DNA of 9,886 nucleotides, from the NCBI GenBank assembly GCA_021768985.1, contig JAETTR010000032.1, forward strand, positions 1 through 9,886, in the 5' to 3' direction. The DNA comes from Bacillota bacterium (GTDB lineage Bacteria > Bacillota > Clostridia > Christensenellales > Borkfalkiaceae). Positions 1-5,702 of the stretch are shown piece by piece (within the stretch, counting starts at the first letter, position 1; each line of letters begins with the position of its first letter). A model generated the notes under the pieces. That model saw only the letters and a program-made list of their open reading frames with translations, was not told the origin of the DNA and made no database searches. A program made the translations under genes and the position numbers.

Positions 1-1602
1 TTTGGGGAAGAGCGCAAGGAAGGTTTTTTCATCGAGAAGCCCTAACTGCGCAAGCGTCAAATCGGACGACTCATTGTTATTCCCGATCACGAGCACCGCC
101 TCGTGTTCGGCGTTCTCCGCGGCGGGGAACGTGCCCGCGATCACGTCGTACTGCGACTGCACGTATTTCCCGAAGTTCTCGTCCTTCGTCGTCCCGGGCA
201 TTTTATGTACGATGTTTCCAAAGTAATTCGAAAGATAAGTCAACTCTTTATATTCGGGAGCATACGCGTTTAATTCCGCTATGTAAAACGCTTTGAGATA
301 ACTGAGCGAAACCTTCTGAATCTCGGGATCGTTCAGATTCCCGTCTCCCTTCAAATCGACGTTGCCCGTCAGCACCTCGGTGAACAGGTTGTCGGTGAGC
401 GTCGCGCCGTAGCTGTACTGAATCGCCGAATACCATTCGGGGTTCATTGCCTTGATATAATTGAGGTAATCGTCCGAAATGTTGTTCTTGACCGCCATGC
501 CCTTCGCAAGACCCGTCAGGAAGGAATCGACGTACACCTTGTTGTCGAGCTCGCTCAAATCGGGCATATCCTTGGGCGAGGTAAAACTCGTCATCAGACT
601 CGCCATATCGAAGGTATTTTCGGTCACCTGCACGGGATAATATGAGAGCATATCCTCCTCCGTGCGCTTGATATAGCTGTTAAATCCGCTCGACAGCGCG
701 AGCACCAGACAGACGGAAATAATTCCGATGCTGCCCGCGATCGAAGTGATGATCGTGCGCCCCTTCTTCGTGAGCAGGTTCCGCGCCGACAGCGCAAGAG
801 AAGTAAGAAAACTCATGCGGGCGCGCAGTTTTTTCTGTTTTTGGGGTTTCGCGGGCGAAGCTTCCGAAGCTTCGGGTTGAACCGCTTCCGCCTTTTCGGA
901 CGCGGCGGCTTCTTCCGCCGCATGGTCGTACGGCATGGAATCCGATTCCACGAGCCCGTCTTTCAGACGGATCAGACGGGACGCGTACTGTTGGGCAAGC
1001 TCGGGGTTGTGGGTCACCATAATCACGAGCCGCTCGTGCGCGATCTCCTTGATCAGCTCCATGATCTGCACGCTCGTTTCCGAATCGAGCGCGCCCGTCG
1101 GCTCGTCGGCGAGCAGGATATCGGGATTGTTCACGAGGGCGCGCGCGATCGCGACGCGCTGCATCTGTCCGCCCGAAAGCTGATTGGGGCGCTTGTTGAG
1201 CTCTCTGCCGAGCCCGACCCGCTCCAACGCCTGTTTCGCGCGTTCGTGCCGTTCTTCCCGCCCGATCCCCGCAATGGTGAGCGCGAGCTCCACGTTCCCG
1301 AGCACCGTCTGGTGCGGGATCAGATTGTAGGACTGAAAAATGAAACCGATTCGGTGATTGCGGTAGACGTCCCAGTCGCGGTCGGAAAAATCCTTGGTCG
1401 ATTTTCCCTGAATGACGAGATCGCCCGACGTGTAATGGTCGAGTCCGCCGATGATGTTCAAAAGCGTGGTCTTGCCGCAACCCGACTGACCGAGGATGCA
1501 AACGAATTCGCTCTTGCGGAACTCGAGATTCACCCCTTTCAGGGCGTGCACATAATCGGAAGCGACTTTATAATCCTTCCGGATGTCGGTAAGTTTCAGC
1601 AT
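1..1602 (-). CDS. ABC transporter, fused ATP-binding and FtsX/MacB-type permease protein (C-terminus cut by window edge)
   Basis: An open frame runs from ATG at 1602 through position 1 without a stop, giving 534 visible residues. The N-terminal ATPase domain (about 1-220) is intact: Walker A GQSGCGKTT at 38-46, Q-loop Q90, signature LSGGQ at 142-146, Walker B ILLADEP ending at E167, and H-loop H198. An Ala/Glu/Lys-rich cytoplasmic linker (about 222-262) leads to a first membrane helix (about 283-304) and a large, presumably extracytoplasmic domain that continues past the edge. This is the layout of Firmicutes one-chain exporters of the MacB/FtsX permease class; the remaining helices should lie outside. 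An AGGAT-like Shine-Dalgarno precedes the ATG. The gene starts 18 bases after the MarR stop, so the two are probably cotranscribed. The substrate is unknown; antimicrobial peptide, drug or lipoprotein-type export is a guess from family and context. Confidence 0.88.
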   Translation of the reverse strand, partial: MLKLTDIRKDYKVASDYVHALKGVNLEFRKSEFVCILGQSGCGKTTLLNIIGGLDHYTSGDLVIQGKSTKDFSDRDWDVYRNHRIGFIFQSYNLIPHQTVLGNVELALTIAGIGREERHERAKQALERVGLGRELNKRPNQLSGGQMQRVAIARALVNNPDILLADEPTGALDSETSVQIMELIKEIAHERLVIMVTHNPELAQQYASRLIRLKDGLVESDSMPYDHAAEEAAASEKAEAVQPEASEASPAKPQKQKKLRARMSFLTSLALSARNLLTKKGRTIITSIAGSIGIISVCLVLALSSGFNSYIKRTEEDMLSYYPVQVTENTFDMASLMTSFTSPKDMPDLSELDNKVYVDSFLTGLAKGMAVKNNISDDYLNYIKAMNPEWYSAIQYSYGATLTDNLFTEVLTGNVDLKGDGNLNDPEIQKVSLSYLKAFYIAELNAYAPEYKELTYLSNYFGNIVHKMPGTTKDENFGKYVQSQYDVIAGTFPAAENAEHEAVLVIGNNNESSDLTLAQLGLLDEKTFLALFPK

Positions 1603-1620
1603 ATCGTTTTATCCTTTTCC

Positions 1621-2079
1621 TTATGTCCTTTCCTTGTTTCTGCGTTCGCAGACCTGCGTAAACGTGCGCGACAACGCCTTACAGGACGCAATGAGTTCGT
1701 CCATTTTATCCACGCCGAACTCTGCGACGACCTCTTCGATGATGCCGTTCGCGTACGCGCACTGCTCTTCGAACACGGCGATCGCATGATCGGAAAGCCG
1801 TACGTAGGCGATCTTCCTGTCCGTATCCGAAGCGGTGCGGCGGACGATGCCCTGTTTTTCGAGTTTGGTGACGATCTGCGAAACCGCCGAACGGGTAATG
1901 CCCAGACGGCGCGCCAATTCGGAAGAAATGATGTCCTTCCCCTTTTCGCGTTCGAGGAGAATTTCGCGGATCATGCGGAATTCCGTATCCGAAAGCTTCG
2001 ATTTCTGCGCAAAGAGTTCCACGTCTTCCAGCTCTTTTTCAATCTGGAAAAACTTTACCAGATATTCGTTGATTTCCAT
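1621..2079 (-). CDS. MarR-family transcriptional regulator
   Basis: This 152-residue protein has the size and build of a MarR dimer. The winged helix-turn-helix spans about residues 30-95: SSELARRLGI (52-61), a recognition helix about 62-76 (TRSAVSQIVTKLEKQ), and a wing with basic residues ending in D85, D87, R88, K89. The flanking helices would form the dimer interface. I start it at ATG 2079, where AAAGGAG stands upstream at a good distance. A longer reading to 2145 would place codons inside the promoter. A perfect-consensus promoter lies just upstream, and the ABC transporter follows 18 bases after the stop. Family knowledge suggests a repressor of its own operon that is relieved by a small ligand; the ligand cannot be read from sequence. 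Confidence 0.92.
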   Translation of the reverse strand: MEINEYLVKFFQIEKELEDVELFAQKSKLSDTEFRMIREILLEREKGKDIISSELARRLGITRSAVSQIVTKLEKQGIVRRTASDTDRKIAYVRLSDHAIAVFEEQCAYANGIIEEVVAEFGVDKMDELIASCKALSRTFTQVCERRNKERT

Positions 2080-2092
2080 ACCTGCTTCTCCT

Positions 2093-2110
2093 TTGTGTTT
2101 CACTAAACAA
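2093..2110. promoter_or_regulatory. Candidate MarR operator (imperfect palindrome)
   Basis: GTTT (2097-2100) and AAAC (2105-2108) are inverted around CACT. The outer bases TTGT (2093-2096) and AA (2109-2110) extend the symmetry imperfectly. The element sits over the predicted transcription start of the marR operon, where a MarR repressor would block initiation. The arms are short, so this is suggestive only. Confidence 0.3.
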
Positions 2111-2115
2111 TGGTT

Positions 2116-2145
2116 ATTATATGCGAAAAGGAGCGATATTGTCAA
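2116..2145 (-). promoter_or_regulatory. Sigma-A-type promoter of the marR-ABC operon
   Basis: Read on the minus strand, TTGACA (2140-2145) and TATAAT (2116-2121) are both perfect consensus hexamers separated by 18 bases. Transcription would start near 2107-2110, leaving a leader of about 30 bases with the AAAGGAG site before the marR ATG at 2079. A housekeeping promoter this strong fits a repressor-controlled operon. Confidence 0.88.
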
Positions 2146-2216
2146 GCGGATTAACCTATCGCTCCCGCAAAATTCACAAAATTGTCATACTGCCGGTTCC
2201 GCTTCTTTCGCTCACC

Positions 2217-3278
2217 TTATTCCTCCGTTTCGTCCACCTGTTCCGCGTCCTGCGGTTCCGGAATAAAGGGCGTAAGCGGCGCGGTGATCGGCGTCAGGTC
2301 GTACTTGTCGTCGATATCGCCGACAAGCTCCTCCACCATGTCCTCGCGCGTGATCAGACCCAGAAGCTCCCCGTCCGAAACGACGAGCGCCATGTGTTCC
2401 CGCATCGACTGCATGCGCTTCATCAGATCGGACAGCTTCGTTTCGGGCGTCGTACGGGAAACGGGCCGGATGATAGTGTTGAAATCCCGCCGCCCCGCGA
2501 GCATGTTTTCGTAGAAGTCGGCGCGGTACAAAATACCGATCACGTTCTGCTTCGTGCCCTTGTAAACGGGAATCCGCGAAAAATTCGTTTCGCGGAAGAG
2601 CCGGTAGACGAGGCGGGAATCCTCCCGCACCTCCGCCATGACCACGCGGTCGAGCGGTATCATGCAAGAGCCCACGTGCAGATCGTCGTAACGAAGGGTG
2701 CGCGTAATCAGGTCGTGTTCCGTTTCGTTCAGCACGCCCTCGTCGCGTACGTCGGAAACGAGCATCTTGAATTCCGCTTCGGTAAATTTGGGTTTCTTTT
2801 TATTGAGCCCGAAGACGAGGAAAATAAACTTTTTCCAATACCCGAAAATAAAGGTGAGCGGAAACAGGACCCAGCTTAACACGAGGAGCGGATACGCCAT
2901 GGCGCACGCAAAGCGCTCGGGCGCCTCCCGCGCCAGCGTCTTGGGCGTGATCTCGCCGAAGATCACGACGACGACCGTCAGCACGATCGTGGAGATCGTA
3001 GGACCGAGCTCCCCGCCGAGAAAAGAAGTAAACAGCAACGTGGAAAGCGTCGCTGCCGCAATGTTTACGATATTATTTCCGATCAACAGGGTCGTCAGAA
3101 CTTTGTTGTAATCCTCGCTCAGTTTGAGCGCGGTGCGCGCGGAACGCTTCTTCAACGCCATGCGCCGCATTCTGACGGTGCTGAACCCCGTATACGCCGT
3201 CTCCGTCGCGCTGAACCCGCCGGACAAAACGACAAGCACCAAAATTGCAATTAACAGACCTATTTGGGTACTGTCCAT
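2217..3278 (-). CDS. CNNM/CorC-type membrane protein with two CBS domains (hemolysin family protein, DUF21)
   Basis: This 353-residue protein opens with a CNNM (DUF21) transmembrane domain, about 1-165. It has hydrophobic segments at about 6-22, 60-86, 94-110 and 122-150, the family's F22-S-A-T-E-T-A start motif, LIGNNIVNIA (65-74) and GEITPK (108-113). A tandem CBS pair follows, about 205-325, containing MIPLDRVV and a second repeat ending GLITREDMVEELVGDI. The protein ends in an acidic tail. Family members are linked to Mg2+ or Co2+ transport, and CBS pairs usually sense adenine nucleotides. The CorC_HlyC domain that commonly follows the CBS pair is absent, so the protein is shorter than many relatives. 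The only Shine-Dalgarno, AAGGAG at 3295-3300, lies an unusually long 16 bases before the ATG across a T-rich tract. No in-frame start lies closer. Confidence 0.92.
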   Translation of the reverse strand: MDSTQIGLLIAILVLVVLSGGFSATETAYTGFSTVRMRRMALKKRSARTALKLSEDYNKVLTTLLIGNNIVNIAAATLSTLLFTSFLGGELGPTISTIVLTVVVVIFGEITPKTLAREAPERFACAMAYPLLVLSWVLFPLTFIFGYWKKFIFLVFGLNKKKPKFTEAEFKMLVSDVRDEGVLNETEHDLITRTLRYDDLHVGSCMIPLDRVVMAEVREDSRLVYRLFRETNFSRIPVYKGTKQNVIGILYRADFYENMLAGRRDFNTIIRPVSRTTPETKLSDLMKRMQSMREHMALVVSDGELLGLITREDMVEELVGDIDDKYDLTPITAPLTPFIPEPQDAEQVDETEE

Positions 3279-3322
3279 AAAAAAGAAAAACGATCTCCTT
3301 ATCTTAAAAAAATGATTTTATA

Positions 3323-3328
3323 ATTATA
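3323..3328 (-). promoter_or_regulatory. Possible -10 box for the CNNM gene
   Basis: TATAAT on the minus strand lies in an AT-only stretch (3312-3331) between the GC-rich hairpin and the CNNM ribosome binding site. I find no acceptable -35 hexamer at 16-18 bases, because that position falls in the GC-rich hairpin. The promoter is therefore weak or activator-dependent, or the match is only base composition. Confidence 0.25.
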
Positions 3329-3331
3329 TAT

Positions 3332-3349
3332 ACCGCGCCGCCGCGCGGT
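3332..3349 (-). terminator. GC-rich hairpin after the cysteine-rich gene, likely terminator
   Basis: ACCGCGC (3332-3338) and GCGCGGT (3343-3349) form a perfect 7-bp stem with a 4-base loop. On the minus strand it starts 11 bases after the stop codon at 3361 and is followed by TATATATAATTATAAAAT and then a run of T. The tail is AT-rich rather than a pure U-tract, so termination efficiency is uncertain. Confidence 0.55.
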
Positions 3350-3357
3350 TTAAACCG
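3346..3357. repeat. Perfect 12-base palindrome overlapping the terminator stem
   Basis: CGGTTTAAACCG reads the same on both strands. It shares CGGT (3346-3349) with one arm of the GC-rich hairpin, so the two secondary structures are mutually exclusive in RNA. It lies in the gap between the cysteine-rich gene and the CNNM gene. Confidence 0.5.
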
Positions 3358-3360
3358 AAA

Positions 3361-3783
3361 TCAGCGTTTTTTTCTGATTTTCAGCAGACGAACGCCGTCG
3401 TAAGTGCGCGCGCGCACCAGCACGCCCCCTTCCGCGCGGTCGGAATCGGGCGTCTGCGCCCCGCCTTCCGCAGAATTCTGCGACATGGGAATCTTCATCT
3501 CCTCCGCCGTGCGCTCGTAAGAAGCCTTTACCGAAACGGGCGCGTGCTGATAGACGACCGCTTCCCCGTCGAGCGGGGGCTCCGGCAACAGCCACGCGGG
3601 GAGCTTTACGTTCGCGTTCTTCACCGCCGCCTCGAGGCGATGGTGCGCGCTCGCGCAGGGAAACTCTTCGGACTGCGCGCAGAAAAGACAGCGCGCATAC
3701 TTTCCGCACATGTTACAGCCGAGCTTACTCGCGGCGATTTCCTTTTCGCCGACCAAAAAATTTTCAAGTTCCCGATTCGTCAT
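3361..3783 (-). CDS. Hypothetical cysteine-rich small protein
   Basis: I do not recognise this 140-residue protein. Its N-terminal third holds a compact cysteine cluster: C23-x2-C26-x5-C32-x2-C35-x7-C43, followed by H47-H48. That spacing would suit a zinc site or an iron-sulfur site. The rest has no clear domain: a Pro-rich stretch around 61-72, a polar low-complexity segment (about 98-118) and a strongly basic end, KIRKKR. There is no signal peptide or membrane helix, so it is probably cytoplasmic. ATG 3783 has GGAG 5 bases upstream and a plausible promoter at 3809-3837. It follows the TtcA-like gene by 62 bases and is closed by a hairpin. Its codon use and open length look like a real gene, not a shadow. 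Confidence 0.7.
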   Translation of the reverse strand: MTNRELENFLVGEKEIAASKLGCNMCGKYARCLFCAQSEEFPCASAHHRLEAAVKNANVKLPAWLLPEPPLDGEAVVYQHAPVSVKASYERTAEEMKIPMSQNSAEGGAQTPDSDRAEGGVLVRARTYDGVRLLKIRKKR

Positions 3784-3808
3784 ACCGACTCCTATCCTGA
3801 TTTCTTTT

Positions 3809-3837
3809 ATTTTAACACAATATCGACCGTTTTACAA
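3809..3837 (-). promoter_or_regulatory. Probable promoter of the cysteine-rich gene
   Basis: On the minus strand TTGTAA (3832-3837) and TAAAAT (3809-3814) are separated by 17 bases, with the start codon at 3783. Both boxes are near-consensus and lie in the AT-rich gap after the TtcA-like gene. This would let the small gene be transcribed independently of the two upstream genes. Confidence 0.55.
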
Positions 3838-3845
3838 GCGCTTTT

Positions 3846-4670
3846 TCAATCTTCATCGTACGAATCGAGGAAGTTTCCGCGCGTTCCGTTCTTCCGCCAG
3901 CCGATAATGCAATCCAGGCAGACGTTGTGCATACTGCGGAACACATTGAGCGCCGCGTCGGGATGCTCCGCTTCGAGCCGCGCGATCAGCGCCTTCATCT
4001 CCCGCCGTTTGCTCTCTTCCTCCTTGTTTTCCACCTGCTCGGTAAAGCGGCAGGCGCAATTCAAAAAGGTGAGTCCGTTGTAATTCGCCCACGCCTTGAT
4101 ATCTTTTTCGCGCACCGAATAGAGCGGGCGGATGAGCTCCATGCCGGGATGGCTCGTCGATTTCAACTTGGGCATCATGGTTTTCAGCTCCGCGCCGTAG
4201 AACATGCTTAAAAGCGTCGTTTCCACAGCGTCGTCGAAATGATGCCCCAGCGCGATTTTATTGCACCCGCATTTTTTGGCGAACTCGTACAGATACCCCC
4301 GCCGCATCCGCGCGCAGAGATAACAGGGCGAACCGCCCTCCTGCACGCCGACCACGCCGAAGATATCGCTCTCGAAAATTTCGACGGGCACCCCGACCGT
4401 TTCCGCGTTCTTCTCGATCAGCGCGCGGTTGCGGGGCGCGTAGCCCGGATCCATGACGATAAACTTCAATCCGAATTCGAACTGCCCGTGGCGGCAAAGC
4501 TCCTGCATGCATTTGGCGAGCAGAAAGGAATCCTTCCCGCCCGAAATGCACACGGCAATGCGGTCACCCTGTTGAACGAGCTCGTATTTTTTGACGCTCT
4601 TTACGAAATTGCACCAGATTTCCTTGCGGAACTTTTTGATCAGCGACCGCTCGATTTCCGAAACGCCCAC
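3846..4670 (-). CDS. TtcA-family PP-loop tRNA-thiolation-like protein
   Basis: This 274-residue protein matches the TtcA family of ATP-dependent tRNA sulfur-transfer enzymes, which make 2-thiocytidine at position 32. Visible motifs are the PP-loop SGGKDS (43-48), CYLCARMRRG with the C116-x2-C119 pair, GHHFDDAVET (142-151) and LYSVREKDI (183-191). In characterised TtcA the CxxC pair and a later cysteine hold a 4Fe-4S cluster; the later cysteine here is C205 or C207, in a CxC rather than the usual CxxC. A second CxxC (C251, C254) sits near the C-terminus. The start is GTG at 4670, one base after the upstream stop, with AAGGCGG at 4680-4686 as ribosome binding site. The close spacing implies an operon with the thioredoxin-reductase-like gene. 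The exact RNA target in this lineage is unproven. Confidence 0.87.
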   Translation of the reverse strand: MGVSEIERSLIKKFRKEIWCNFVKSVKKYELVQQGDRIAVCISGGKDSFLLAKCMQELCRHGQFEFGLKFIVMDPGYAPRNRALIEKNAETVGVPVEIFESDIFGVVGVQEGGSPCYLCARMRRGYLYEFAKKCGCNKIALGHHFDDAVETTLLSMFYGAELKTMMPKLKSTSHPGMELIRPLYSVREKDIKAWANYNGLTFLNCACRFTEQVENKEEESKRREMKALIARLEAEHPDAALNVFRSMHNVCLDCIIGWRKNGTRGNFLDSYDED

Positions 4671-4671
4671 G

Positions 4672-5535
4672 TTATTTTCCCGCCTTGCTTAAAAATGCGC
4701 GCGCGGAGTACGCCGCGACGAGCCCCTCGCCCGCCGCCTTGGCGAACTGATAGGGCGTGCCCGTGATATCCCCCGCCGCGAACAGACCCGCAAGGTTGGT
4801 AGACAGATCCCGCCCCGCCTTTACGTGCGCGCCCTCCGTGGCGAGCCCGCCGACGAGCGCTTCGGGCGGCGCGCTGTCCTTCAATAAAAACACGCCGTCG
4901 ACATCGAGCGCCGTTCCGTCCTTCATGCGCAGCTTGTCCGCGCGGAGTCCGCCCTCCACGGCGACCGGCTCCCCCGTCCGCACGAGAATATTCTTGCGCT
5001 GAAAGACGGGTTCGGGATAGCGGCAGAAGCAGTACACCGTGTCCGCAAACGAGGCGAGATACTCCGCTTCCTCCGCATACTCTTCCGAAGAGAGCACGGC
5101 GGCGATTTTTTTGCCGCGGTACAGCCCGCCGTCGCACACGGCGCAATAGCTGACTCCCCGCCCGAGAAATTCCTTTTCCCCTTTCAGCGAACCCGAAGTC
5201 TGCACGCCGCAGGCGAGAATCACCGATTTTGCGTGAAAGCTCTCTTCCCCCGCCGTGAGCACGAACCCCTCTTTCATTTTATAGACGCGGTCGATCCGCG
5301 CGCGGACGCGCGCGATCCCCTCTTTTTCCGCTTGCGCGGAGAGCGCCTTTCCGAACGCTTCGCCGTTCCCGTAAAAGGCGGGATAGTTGCGCACGTACTC
5401 TACTTTACCCGCCTTTCCGCCGAACGCGCCTTCGCCCAGCCAGAGAAAATCGATTTTCAGACTCTTCGCCGTGAGCGCCGCGGAATACCCCGCAATGCCG
5501 CTCCCGACGATGATCAGATCGTAAACGTGGTCCAT
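4672..5535 (-). CDS. Thioredoxin-reductase-like flavoprotein lacking the NADPH-binding motifs
   Basis: This 287-residue protein has the low-molecular-weight thioredoxin reductase fold. The N-terminal FAD site is GSGIAGYSAA (11-20), ILACG is at 106-110, the active site is YCAVCDG with C131 and C134, and the C-terminal FAD motif is AAGDITGTPYQFAKAAGEG (253-271). The NADPH domain (about 138-225) is present, but the GGGDSA loop is replaced by LSSEEY (148-153) and the HRRD phosphate-binding motif by CFCRYP (169-174). It should still pass electrons through FAD and the disulfide to a thioredoxin-like partner, but the donor may not be NADPH; clostridial ferredoxin-dependent flavin thioredoxin reductases have similar losses. 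I start at ATG 5535, preceded by AAGGAAAG. A longer frame to 5577 would overlap the -10 box. The TtcA-like gene follows immediately. Confidence 0.9.
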   Translation of the reverse strand: MDHVYDLIIVGSGIAGYSAALTAKSLKIDFLWLGEGAFGGKAGKVEYVRNYPAFYGNGEAFGKALSAQAEKEGIARVRARIDRVYKMKEGFVLTAGEESFHAKSVILACGVQTSGSLKGEKEFLGRGVSYCAVCDGGLYRGKKIAAVLSSEEYAEEAEYLASFADTVYCFCRYPEPVFQRKNILVRTGEPVAVEGGLRADKLRMKDGTALDVDGVFLLKDSAPPEALVGGLATEGAHVKAGRDLSTNLAGLFAAGDITGTPYQFAKAAGEGLVAAYSARAFLSKAGK

Positions 5536-5567
5536 AATCTTTCCTTGCATATTTTTATTCGAAGAAC

Positions 5568-5596
5568 AGTATAGCACGGTGCGGAAAAATTGTCAA
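5568..5596 (-). promoter_or_regulatory. Promoter of the thioredoxin-reductase-like/TtcA-like operon
   Basis: On the minus strand TTGACA (5591-5596) and TATACT (5568-5573) are spaced by exactly 17 bases. The predicted start is near 5560, leaving about 25 bases of leader that includes AAGGAAAG before ATG 5535. It mirrors the divergent rnf-operon promoter in box sequence and spacing, including GTT after the -10. Confidence 0.88.
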
Positions 5597-5625
5597 CCGA
5601 ACGCACTCCCGCAACCGCCGCGCAA

Positions 5626-5644
5626 AAAAATCCGCGCGATTTTT
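5626..5644. promoter_or_regulatory. Interrupted palindrome between the divergent promoters, candidate operator
   Basis: AAAAATC (5626-5632) and GATTTTT (5638-5644) are perfect 7-base inverted arms around CGCGC. It lies roughly midway between the two -35 boxes, where a dimeric regulator could act on both promoters. No transcript that would need terminating is expected here. The regulator is unknown, and I see no match to the Rex consensus. Confidence 0.35.
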
Positions 5645-5666
5645 CCCTTCGATTCTTCCCGTTTAT

Positions 5667-5695
5667 TTGACAAAATCCGCCTTTTGTCGTATACT
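5667..5695 (+). promoter_or_regulatory. Promoter of the rnf operon, giving a leaderless or near-leaderless mRNA
   Basis: TTGACA (5667-5672) and TATACT (5690-5695) are separated by 17 bases. The first ATG of the operon is at 5703, only 7 bases after the -10 box, so the usual transcription start (5701-5703) coincides with the start codon. No Shine-Dalgarno fits in the space between them. Confidence 0.87.
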
Positions 5696-5702
5696 GTTAC
5701 AC

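Noticed and set aside
857..873. Tandem GAAGCTTC units
   Set aside because: They encode the Ala/Glu/Ser-rich linker of the ABC protein and are explained by repeated codons.
680..1501. A 273-residue minus-strand frame within the ABC gene
   Set aside because: It is Arg/Ala-rich out-of-frame reading. The correct frame from 1602 shows Walker A, signature and Walker B motifs.
841..2106. A 421-residue open frame on the plus strand
   Set aside because: It is antisense to the ABC transporter and MarR genes, which carry complete family motifs. It has no recognisable domain and is a product of high GC.
2146..2216. Search for a terminator after the CNNM gene
   Set aside because: I found no stem followed by a T-run. 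Only a short ACAA/TTGT symmetry near 2177-2186 is present, too weak to call.
5619..5638. CGCGC/GCGCG inverted repeat followed by ATTTTT, resembling a terminator
   Set aside because: It lies between two divergent promoters, where no plus-strand transcript needs ending. The overlapping AAAAATC/GATTTTT symmetry is a better reading.
5667..5702. Upstream TTG start for the Gx-family gene
   Set aside because: This TTG is the first part of the -35 hexamer TTGACA and would lie upstream of the transcription start.
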